A stretch of DNA of 22,432 bases from an uncultured Ruminococcus sp. (GTDB lineage: Bacteria > Bacillota > Clostridia > Oscillospirales > Ruminococcaceae): assembly GCA_902464115.1 (NCBI GenBank), contig CABQIF010000023.1:1-22432 (forward strand). The letters are read 5' to 3'. This document shows, one piece after another, positions 1-5,571 of the stretch; position 1 is the first letter of the stretch; each line of letters opens with the position of its first letter. Position numbers and translations under genes: made by a program. The notes under the pieces were generated by a model, which saw only the letters and a program-made list of their open reading frames with translations, was not told where the DNA came from and searched no databases.

Positions 1-1
1 A

Positions 2-2140
2 AAAGAAAAGAAACCAAAGAAACAAAAATCAATTCCAGTAGAAGAATCTACTTTAGCATCTGTCACAAATGACGTGCCAAATTCAGAACCAGAATTTGCA
101 GCAGGTTATGCACCAGCGGAACAACCGCTGGAAACCGATTGGACAACAGAAGAATCTTCTCATTCAGGATGGTGGGACGATTCGGAATCAAAAATCCCAG
201 GCTCAAGCGGATTTGACCCGACAGAAGAACCAGCACCACAGCCAGAAGAAAATGAGTCTTATACAGCAAGATTCAAGAAGGTTGTCGTTCAGGAAAGCAC
301 TTATACTGAACCAGAACAGCCGAAAAAGTCGAGAAAACCAAAGAAAGAAAAAACGCCACGGGTGAAGGTACAGAAGCCTGTTCCGCCAGAACCGAAATCC
401 ATTCCCAATCAGGAAGCGGAAATTCGGGTCAACATCAATTTGCTGCGGAACGCTGTCTTTTTCCGGACAGTATCGCTGGCAGTATTGACCGTAATCGGTG
501 CATTTCTTGCCATCGGAGAATCAAGTGATACACTCTTGTATCCGGCATTATCGCAGTTGATGACGGTACGGGGATATTGTTTCCTACACCTGATTTTAGG
601 GCTGTTGATTCTGTTTATTACATTTCCAACTGTCATCAATGGAATGCGAAAGCTGTTCCACCGAGAGGCGGACAGCGACACGATTGCAGCAATGCCATTG
701 ATTCCGTGTCTATTGACGGTTCTGGCAACGATTTTCGTTCCAGAGCCAATGCAGCACAACTTGGTGCATATTTTCTTGCCCGTTTCCAGCTTTATTTTGC
801 TGATGAACTCCATCGGAAAATTGTTCATCATTCGCCGTGCCACTCGGAACTTTGCCTTGCTGACGAAAAACTTTGAAAAGTATATTGTCACCTGTGTACA
901 GAGTGAAACGGCAGCCGAAGAATTGACCCGTGGGGTAGTGCAGGATTATCCGATTCTGGCAACTATCCGGAAAACAAAACAGATGTCGGATTTCCTCCGT
1001 CATACGTATGCATCCGACTTGGCAGACCGATTCAGTAAGAAATTAGCACCGATTGTCGCTGGAATTTCCCTGTTGCTGGCGGCTGCTATCACAGGAATCC
1101 GCATTGGCGTTCTGGAAACACCAGCAGAAAATATTCCGTTTTTCTGTTCTGTTCTGACGATGCTTTTGACTGCCGGATGCAGTGCCGGGATTCCATTGAC
1201 CGTCAATCTGCCGTTAGACCGTGCCTCAAAGCGGCTTTGTCCGCATGGCTGTACATTGCTGGGCTATCAGAGCGTAGACGATTTTTATGATGTAAATTCC
1301 ATTTTAGTTCCAGCAGCAACGCTATTCCCAAATCAGTCCATTACCATCAGCGGCATCAAGAACTTTTCTGGTTTCCAGGTGGAAGAAGCATTGTTGGACG
1401 CTGCCAGCATGGTTTATGCTGCTGACAGCATTTTACAGAATGCATTTGCAGCGTTGGTAGAAGAAAAAGACGGTGGAATGCTCTATCAGGTAGAGGATTG
1501 TTCCTATGAGGACAACCTCGGAATTTGTGGCTGGATCCGTCATCGTCGGGTGCTGTTGGGCAATCGGGAAATGATGATGGCTCATCATGTTGAAGGTATG
1601 CCGACAAAGGTTCGGGAACTGGAAATGACCAGCGGCAGCCAGGATGTTTTGTATTTGTCTGTCAGCGGTGTTGTGGCAGGGATGTTTGTCATTGATATTA
1701 CCGCTGACCCGATGGTGAAACGCCAGATGCAGCGGTTGAAAGAAGAGCAGATTTCCGTTATTATCAAGAGTGTGGATAGTTGCATCACATTGCAGCGATT
1801 GACAACGCTGTTCGGCGTGCCGGATAGTATGCTGAAGATTCTGCCGTCCGCCGATGATGATTTATATGAAAAAGAAACCGCTCCGCTGCAAGATGTGAGT
1901 GCCTCTACGATTCATGATGGTTCGTTCTTTGGAACGGCTCGTCTGCTATTGGAAGCAAGAAGCATCAAACGGGCAGCAACGACAGGCTTATTATTACAGG
2001 TGATTGCTGTTATTTTGGGACTGTCCATTTGTATTGGTTATATTCTGGTCAATGGGTATGATAATATTACGTCACAAACCTTGCTATTCTTCCAGTTGGT
2101 GATGACAGGGTTGACCTTGTTGATCACCCGCTTGAAATAA
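2..2140 (+). CDS. Degenerate P1B-type ATPase-like membrane protein (pseudoenzyme), 5' end outside window
   Basis: The reading frame is open from base 2; the GTG at 74 lies inside it with no ribosome binding site, so the true start is upstream. A disordered Lys/Pro/Glu-rich N-terminus (to about 420) precedes eight predicted membrane helices (about 464-520, 575-640, 686-745, 761-832, 1049-1108, 1133-1210, 1979-2050, 2080-2136), the number and spacing of P1B metal ATPases. The order of the soluble parts also matches. The signature motifs are gone: little of the actuator domain remains and there is no TGES; the CPC site reads GCSAGIP (1175-1195); DKTGT reads VPAAT (1307-1321), so the phosphorylated Asp is Val; the N-domain HP reads SI (1427-1432), although an LGN resembling the family VGN motif remains near 1556; TGD reads KSVDS (1766-1780); and GDGxND is absent. 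It therefore cannot work as a normal pump. A scaffold or sensor role is inference. The LCP gene starts 8 nt after its stop, so they are probably co-transcribed. Confidence 0.72.
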   Translation, partial: KEKKPKKQKSIPVEESTLASVTNDVPNSEPEFAAGYAPAEQPLETDWTTEESSHSGWWDDSESKIPGSSGFDPTEEPAPQPEENESYTARFKKVVVQESTYTEPEQPKKSRKPKKEKTPRVKVQKPVPPEPKSIPNQEAEIRVNINLLRNAVFFRTVSLAVLTVIGAFLAIGESSDTLLYPALSQLMTVRGYCFLHLILGLLILFITFPTVINGMRKLFHREADSDTIAAMPLIPCLLTVLATIFVPEPMQHNLVHIFLPVSSFILLMNSIGKLFIIRRATRNFALLTKNFEKYIVTCVQSETAAEELTRGVVQDYPILATIRKTKQMSDFLRHTYASDLADRFSKKLAPIVAGISLLLAAAITGIRIGVLETPAENIPFFCSVLTMLLTAGCSAGIPLTVNLPLDRASKRLCPHGCTLLGYQSVDDFYDVNSILVPAATLFPNQSITISGIKNFSGFQVEEALLDAASMVYAADSILQNAFAALVEEKDGGMLYQVEDCSYEDNLGICGWIRHRRVLLGNREMMMAHHVEGMPTKVRELEMTSGSQDVLYLSVSGVVAGMFVIDITADPMVKRQMQRLKEEQISVIIKSVDSCITLQRLTTLFGVPDSMLKILPSADDDLYEKETAPLQDVSASTIHDGSFFGTARLLLEARSIKRAATTGLLLQVIAVILGLSICIGYILVNGYDNITSQTLLFFQLVMTGLTLLITRLK

Positions 2141-2148
2141 AGGAGGAA

Positions 2149-3921
2149 ATGGATTTGCGAAAACAACGCAATACCGATGCAGAGGAAACACAATTCGTTT
2201 CTGCCTCTGAAATTGCAGCGAAACGCTCCACAGATCAGCTGGATACCCAGCAATTAGATGCGGTACAGACGGAATATCGAGATCGAAACCCATACCGCAG
2301 AGAAAAACAGGAATTACACGGAACGCCGATGACACCGGAACAGGAAGCGGCATCCTATCGGGAACAGCCATACAACAGCAGTTATGGCAATGCATCTCAG
2401 CAGTCATACAATAATGGTTATGGCAATGCATCCCAGCAACCATACAACAACGGCTACGGGAATGCATCCCAGCAGTCATACAACAATGGTTATGGGAACG
2501 CATCCCAACAGCCGTACAACAATGGTTATGGAAATGCACCGCAACAGCCGTATAACAGCGGTTATGGAAACGCATCCCAGCAACCATACAACAATGGTTA
2601 CGGGAATGCACCGCAGCAACCGTATAACAACGGTTATGGGAATGCACCCCAACAATCATATAACAACGGTTATGGCAATGCACCACAACAGCCGTATAAC
2701 AACAGCTACAGCAATGCACCGCAGCAACCGCATTATAACGCTTATAACAATGCCCCTCGGCAGAATTATGCTGGCGGACAGCAGCATTCCGGTTCTTCCT
2801 ATCGGGGAACTACAACAACTGCTTCCCCACGTCCGCAGCGGCAGCAAGCTGCACCACCGCCGCAAAAGCCGCAAGTTTCTTCACAGCGAAGTACAAGCCA
2901 GCGAACTGCTCCGGCAGAGCCGGTTCGTCAGAAAGCTGCTCGTACCAGAAGCCCGAAAAGTCGAGTCGGTGGCGGCATTTTAGGAAAAGCTATTCGGGCG
3001 GTTTTATGGGTGATTATCATTGTGTTTGTGCTGTATTCCGCTGTTTCCCTGATTGGAATCTTGCGAATGCATCGGGAAACTGCAGAAAATCGTGCGAATA
3101 TCTCGGATGTTATGGATGCTGCTTATGTCAGTAATGTGCTGTTGATTGGAACGGATTCCAGAGATCTTTCACAGGAACGAGGGCGTTCCGATTCCATGAT
3201 TTTAGCGTCCATCAACAAGAAAACCAGAGAATTGACCCTGACTTCTTTTCTGAGAGATAGCTATGTTTATATTGATGATGAATATGGATATGGCAAGCTG
3301 AATGCAGCGTATTCTTATGGCGGAGCAGGGTTGCTGATGGATACCATCGAATCGAACTATGGCGTGCGAATTGATGATTATATTTTGATCTCCTTTGCAG
3401 CCTGTGCGAATGTCATTGATGCAGTCGGCGGGGTGAAGTTAGACCTCACTGATGAAGAAGCAGATGCCGTCAACGAAATTCTCATCAGTGAAGTGAATGA
3501 GCTGATGGGGGATGACCGGAACGATGATTTGTTAGATTGTGGCGGTAAACAGAAGTTAGACGGCAAGCAAGCACTCTCTTACAGCCGAATCCGTTATGTT
3601 GGCAATGCAGACTTTGAACGGGCAAGCAGACAGCGAACTGTGATGACACAGGTTCTGAAAAAGGCAGCAGTCAATCCGGTTGCCATGGCGAGAATTTTTG
3701 TGACAGCATTGCCGGAACTATCCACAAATTTATCTGTTGGAAAATCTTATGGTTATACGTTGCGTGCACCGTTTTTGTTGATCGGTTATCAGTTGAAAAC
3801 GCAGCAGATTCCAGCAGATGACACCTTTTATGGAGATGATGTTGATGGAGAGTCGGTTTTAAGAGTAGATTGCGATGCGAATCGACAAGTGCTAAAAGAC
3901 ACGATTTACCGAAAATCGTAA
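2149..3921 (+). CDS. LytR-CpsA-Psr (LCP) family protein with N-terminal Q/N-rich repeats
   Basis: LCP proteins attach undecaprenyl-linked polymers such as teichoic acids or capsule to peptidoglycan on the outer membrane face. This 590-residue protein has a cytoplasmic N-terminus of about 280 residues, containing the 12-residue repeats (residues 73-204) and then a Pro/Gln/Arg-rich stretch. One membrane helix follows (about 283-306), then the LCP domain (about 330-515) with LLIGTDSRD at 331-339, the conserved Arg in SFLRDSYV (R369), and DFERASRQR from 488. These match the lipid-pyrophosphate binding residues of the family. AGGAGG at 2141-2146 is only 2 nt from ATG 2149; TTG at 2155 has a better 8-nt spacing, so the protein may begin two residues later. 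Most LCP proteins have a short cytoplasmic tail, so the long repeat tail is odd. A strong terminator follows. Confidence 0.92.
   Translation: MDLRKQRNTDAEETQFVSASEIAAKRSTDQLDTQQLDAVQTEYRDRNPYRREKQELHGTPMTPEQEAASYREQPYNSSYGNASQQSYNNGYGNASQQPYNNGYGNASQQSYNNGYGNASQQPYNNGYGNAPQQPYNSGYGNASQQPYNNGYGNAPQQPYNNGYGNAPQQSYNNGYGNAPQQPYNNSYSNAPQQPHYNAYNNAPRQNYAGGQQHSGSSYRGTTTTASPRPQRQQAAPPPQKPQVSSQRSTSQRTAPAEPVRQKAARTRSPKSRVGGGILGKAIRAVLWVIIIVFVLYSAVSLIGILRMHRETAENRANISDVMDAAYVSNVLLIGTDSRDLSQERGRSDSMILASINKKTRELTLTSFLRDSYVYIDDEYGYGKLNAAYSYGGAGLLMDTIESNYGVRIDDYILISFAACANVIDAVGGVKLDLTDEEADAVNEILISEVNELMGDDRNDDLLDCGGKQKLDGKQALSYSRIRYVGNADFERASRQRTVMTQVLKKAAVNPVAMARIFVTALPELSTNLSVGKSYGYTLRAPFLLIGYQLKTQQIPADDTFYGDDVDGESVLRVDCDANRQVLKDTIYRKS
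2365..2760 (+). repeat. Eleven tandem 36-bp coding repeats
   Basis: Eleven consecutive 36-bp units encode a 12-residue motif with consensus Q-[PS]-Y-N-[NS]-G-Y-G-N-A-[SP]-Q. The first (SSYG) and tenth (SYSN) differ slightly and the eleventh (QPHYNAYNNAPR) is degenerate. All are in frame in the LCP gene and lie before the membrane helix, so on the cytoplasmic side. Gln, Asn, Tyr and Gly dominate, as in prion-like low-complexity regions. Synonymous differences between units show the array is not brand new. Unit number is likely to vary between strains (inference). Confidence 0.95.
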
Positions 3922-3930
3922 AACACATAA

Positions 3931-3969
3931 AAAAATAACAGCTGGTGTTTCTCCAGCTGTTATTTTTTT
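3931..3969 (+). terminator. Intrinsic terminator of the LCP operon
   Basis: A 15-bp stem (3931-3945 with 3953-3967, core AACAGCTGG/CCAGCTGTT) with a 7-nt loop is followed by a T run. It starts 9 nt after the LCP stop codon. The flanking A and T tracts could let it act in both directions and also stop minus-strand transcripts from the small genes at 4073-4569. Confidence 0.93.
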
Positions 3970-3970
3970 G
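3953..3970 (+). repeat. 18-bp direct repeat, left copy
   Basis: This 18-bp sequence, CCAGCTGTT followed by A, seven T and G, is the 3' arm and T tract of the LCP terminator. It recurs exactly at 4818-4835 in the same orientation, 865 bp away, and the match stops at both ends. It marks the left boundary of the AT-rich islet. Confidence 0.9.
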
Positions 3971-3998
3971 AAAGTAAAAGGCACGTATCTATCATACA

Positions 3999-4026
3999 AA
4001 AGCGACCAAAAGTTTTTAGTCGCTTT
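3999..4026 (-). terminator. Terminator-like hairpin downstream of the 63-aa gene
   Basis: AAAGCGAC (3999-4006) pairs with GTCGCTTT (4019-4026). Read on the minus strand, the hairpin lies about 45 nt beyond the stop of the 63-aa gene and ends in a short T run, so it can terminate the small-gene transcript. It closely resembles the hairpin at 4770-4795. Confidence 0.6.
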
Positions 4027-4072
4027 GTAGTAAGAATTTTCATTGAGAATTTGTCGAATTCTTTGTGTGAAT

Positions 4073-4264
4073 TCAATCTTCTTCTCTCAATTTTTCAGCC
4101 TTTTCTCTGTTAATTTTTGCTTTCTCATAGGCTTTTTTTGCCTTCCCATAATGCTCATCGCCGAGGTCGTTCTTTGCATACGCCCATTCACGATTGTCTT
4201 TTTCTTGATATGTATCTGCTGTTGATTCATATTTTTTAATTAATGTTTCCTTACTTTGTGACAT
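4073..4264 (-). CDS. Small charged helical protein, unknown function (63 aa)
   Basis: I do not recognise this family. The 63 residues are very rich in Lys, Glu, Asp and Ala, with a KAKKAYEKAKINREKAEKL stretch near the C-terminus predicted to be helical, possibly coiled coil; there is no signal peptide, membrane segment or Cys. It is likely a real gene: on the minus strand AAAGGAG lies 9 nt before the ATG, and a terminator-like hairpin follows. It lies downstream of the 69-aa gene on the same strand and may share its transcript, with a 16-bp inverted repeat between them. The AT-rich context suggests transfer with its neighbour. Confidence 0.65.
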   Translation of the reverse strand: MSQSKETLIKKYESTADTYQEKDNREWAYAKNDLGDEHYGKAKKAYEKAKINREKAEKLREED

Positions 4265-4288
4265 ATAAATGCACTCCTTTTTATTATT

Positions 4289-4336
4289 TAGAAAATCATA
4301 CTTATGCTAAATTGATAGAATAAGTATGATTTTCTA
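4289..4336. repeat. Perfect 16-bp inverted repeat between the two small genes
   Basis: Bases 4289-4304 (TAGAAAATCATACTTA) and 4321-4336 are exact reverse complements separated by 16 nt. It lies between the two minus-strand small genes. There is no convincing T run after the stem on the minus strand, so it may be a weak terminator, an mRNA processing or stability stem, or an operator. The related string TAAGGTATGATT (minus strand, 4602-4613) lies at a similar distance upstream of the 69-aa gene. Confidence 0.8.
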
Positions 4337-4359
4337 TTTTTACAATTTTTCTAAAGCAT

Positions 4360-4569
4360 TCAAATTAAATGTCTTCTTCTTAATTCTTTTTCAGCCACAT
4401 CTTTAAGGCGTTGATCAACCTCAGGATCGAATTGTTTCTCATCCCACCATTCTAAAAGCTTATCATCGGTTGCTTTTTTGCACATAGCTGCCCATTGTTC
4501 AAGACATTTCGAACTTAAATAATTACCTACAGAATTAGCTGTAGAATTCAGAGTATCGAAAAATCCCAT
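4360..4569 (-). CDS. Small protein of unknown function (69 aa)
   Basis: I do not recognise this protein. It begins MGFFDTLNSTANSVGNYL, has a central CLEQWAAMCKKATDDKLLEWWDEKQF stretch with two Cys and three Trp, and ends in a basic ELRRRHLI tail. It has no clear membrane segment or signal peptide and looks amphipathic and helical. Evidence for a real gene: AGAGGA lies 7-8 nt before the ATG on the minus strand, and a near-consensus sigma-A promoter lies upstream (4689-4717), giving a leader of about 110 nt. It is the first gene of the AT-rich islet. Its partner may be the 63-aa protein (inference from position). Confidence 0.68.
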   Translation of the reverse strand: MGFFDTLNSTANSVGNYLSSKCLEQWAAMCKKATDDKLLEWWDEKQFDPEVDQRLKDVAEKELRRRHLI

Positions 4570-4688
4570 TATATTTTCCTCTTTTCCATAGTATAGTTAA
4601 GAATCATACCTTATATTGCTATCAAAACATGCAATTAAATTATTAATCGTATTTTGATGTAATTTAGTGTGAATTTCTTACTTCCTAT

Positions 4689-4717
4689 ATTCTATCACAT
4701 TTTTTTGGCAATGTCAA
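4689..4717 (-). promoter_or_regulatory. Sigma-A promoter of the small-gene islet
   Basis: On the minus strand TTGACA (4712-4717) is followed by a 17-bp spacer and TAGAAT (4689-4694), with a TG one base before the -10 box as in extended -10 promoters. The predicted start is near 4682, about 113 nt upstream of the 69-aa ATG. It matches the vegetative consensus at 11 of 12 positions. Confidence 0.8.
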
Positions 4718-4765
4718 CACTTTTAGAAGATTTTTTTAACCCTTTTAGCGTTAAAATGTTGCATG

Positions 4766-4795
4766 AAAAAGCGACTAAAAATTCTCTTAGTCGCT
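4766..4795 (-). terminator. Terminator-like hairpin near the right end of the islet
   Basis: AGCGACTAA (4770-4778) pairs perfectly with TTAGTCGCT (4787-4795), loop 8 nt. Five A bases at 4766-4770 become a T run on the minus strand, so it is oriented to stop minus-strand transcription arriving from the spoIIR side, upstream of the islet promoter. Its arms nearly match those of the hairpin at 3999-4026. Confidence 0.6.
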
Positions 4796-4817
4796 CTACA
4801 TAAATTTTTTTCAAAAA

Positions 4818-4835
4818 CCAGCTGTTATTTTTTTG
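4818..4835 (+). repeat. 18-bp direct repeat, right copy
   Basis: This copy is identical to 3953-3970 but lacks the 5' arm of the terminator stem, so it cannot fold into the same hairpin. It sits just before the spoIIR upstream region. Joining 3952 to 4818 would rebuild a complete terminator directly followed by that region. Confidence 0.9.
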
Positions 4836-4890
4836 CCCTTGTGTATAAAACGTGCAAGAATTGCTCATGCTTTTGATGAGGTGAAAAGAA

Positions 4891-5565
4891 ATGAAACGAA
4901 CCATCAAACTTTGGGAAATCGCATTGCTCATTGGCTGCCTGTTGACCTTGCTGTTTGGCAATCTCTTTCAGGCAGAAAAAACCGTCTCCGATTTACAGCA
5001 GCACGTTCTGCGGATGCATATCCTTGCAAATTCTGACAGCGATGCCGACCAACAATTGAAGTATCAGGTGCGAGATGCTCTGTTAGCCTCCTCTGAAACG
5101 CTGTTTGGTAGCAGCCAGCCAGAAAGTCGGGAGGCATTGGAAGCCACTGCAAAAGCTCACCTGCATGAAATGGAAACGATTGCACAACAGGTCGTGCAGG
5201 AGCAGGGATATTCCTATCCGGTCAAAGCCGAGTTGGTGACGATGCCCTTTACAGAACGTACCTATGAAGACTTAACAATGCCGGCTGGTACATACGAAGC
5301 CATTCGCATTACCATTGGAGCAGCTGCCGGACAGAATTGGTGGTGTGTGATGTATCCGCCATTATGTATTCCAGTGGCGGAAGATGTTGCTGTACAGGAC
5401 GAGCAGGCAAAAGCCTATTTTTCTGATGCCGAACAAGATGTGCTCTATCATCCTGAACGCTATCGGGTCAAATGGAAGCTGGCGGAGTGGTTCAAGAAGT
5501 GGACAATCTTCAAGCAAACAGACCACGCAACTTCTCACATTCCAGACCTGCGAACATTCTTTTGA
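4891..5565 (+). CDS. spoIIR: Stage II sporulation protein R (SpoIIR)
   Basis: SpoIIR is made in the forespore, exported to the intermembrane space, and triggers SpoIIGA to process pro-sigma-E in the mother cell. The 224-residue product has an N-terminal hydrophobic segment (about residues 8-25), the family motif RMHILANSDSDADQQLKYQVRDALL (about 41-65), and GTYEAIRITIGAAAGQNWWCVMYPPLC near 132-158, including the NWWCV block typical of SpoIIR. Length is normal. GAGGTG at 4878-4883 lies 7 nt before the ATG. No convincing promoter was found; forespore sigma-F control is expected from the family only. It ends 6 nt before the end of the convergent esterase gene, with no terminator between. Confidence 0.95.
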   Translation: MKRTIKLWEIALLIGCLLTLLFGNLFQAEKTVSDLQQHVLRMHILANSDSDADQQLKYQVRDALLASSETLFGSSQPESREALEATAKAHLHEMETIAQQVVQEQGYSYPVKAELVTMPFTERTYEDLTMPAGTYEAIRITIGAAAGQNWWCVMYPPLCIPVAEDVAVQDEQAKAYFSDAEQDVLYHPERYRVKWKLAEWFKKWTIFKQTDHATSHIPDLRTFF

Positions 5566-5571
5566 GGTTGA

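Larger units (their letters stand above)
3971..4835. mobile_element. Putative inserted AT-rich islet with two small genes
   Basis: The segment between the 18-bp direct repeats is much more AT-rich than its surroundings: by hand count 12 of 60 bases are G or C at both 4321-4380 and 4621-4680, and 23 of 60 at 4381-4440, against 30 of 60 at 5041-5100 in spoIIR. It carries two minus-strand small genes, a promoter and hairpins near both ends, and lies between a complete terminator (left) and a half terminator (right). No integrase or transposase is present. The boundaries fit an insertion with duplicated target or attachment site, or recombination between pre-existing repeats. Calling it mobile is inference. 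Confidence 0.45.
4570..4890. other. Intergenic region upstream of spoIIR and the 69-aa gene
   Basis: This 321-bp gap holds, left to right, the AT-rich leader of the 69-aa gene (4570-4682), its minus-strand promoter (4689-4717), a terminator-like hairpin (4770-4795), the right copy of the 18-bp repeat (4818-4835) and about 55 bp of upstream sequence for spoIIR including its GAGGTG ribosome binding site at 4878-4883. In the leader, on the minus strand, ATCAAAA can pair with TTTTGAT and TAAGAA with TTCTTA, a possible weak fold. No tRNA or other RNA gene was recognised. Confidence 0.6.

Noticed and set aside
74..76. GTG at 74 as start of the first gene
   Set aside because: The frame is open back to base 2 and there is no ribosome binding site before the GTG, so the gene continues upstream of the window.
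2365..2760. CRISPR-like regular repeat array
   Set aside because: Units are contiguous 36-bp coding repeats with no spacers and the frame is kept throughout.
2084..2983. Long His/Met/Thr-rich plus-strand frame (2384-2983) and His/Cys-rich minus-strand frame (2084-2719) across the repeat
   Set aside because: Both are by-products of a 36-bp repeat without stop codons in those frames; composition is nonsensical and the LCP frame is clearly coding.
4842..4872. Possible forespore (sigma-G-like) promoter TGTATA-18-CATGCTT before spoIIR
   Set aside because: The predicted start would fall on or beyond the ribosome binding site at 4878-4883, leaving no usable leader, and the -10 match is partial.
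4695..4961. 88-aa minus-strand frame across the islet boundary
   Set aside because: It covers the islet promoter, the hairpin, the 18-bp repeat and the start of spoIIR, has no good ribosome binding site, and is not protein-like.
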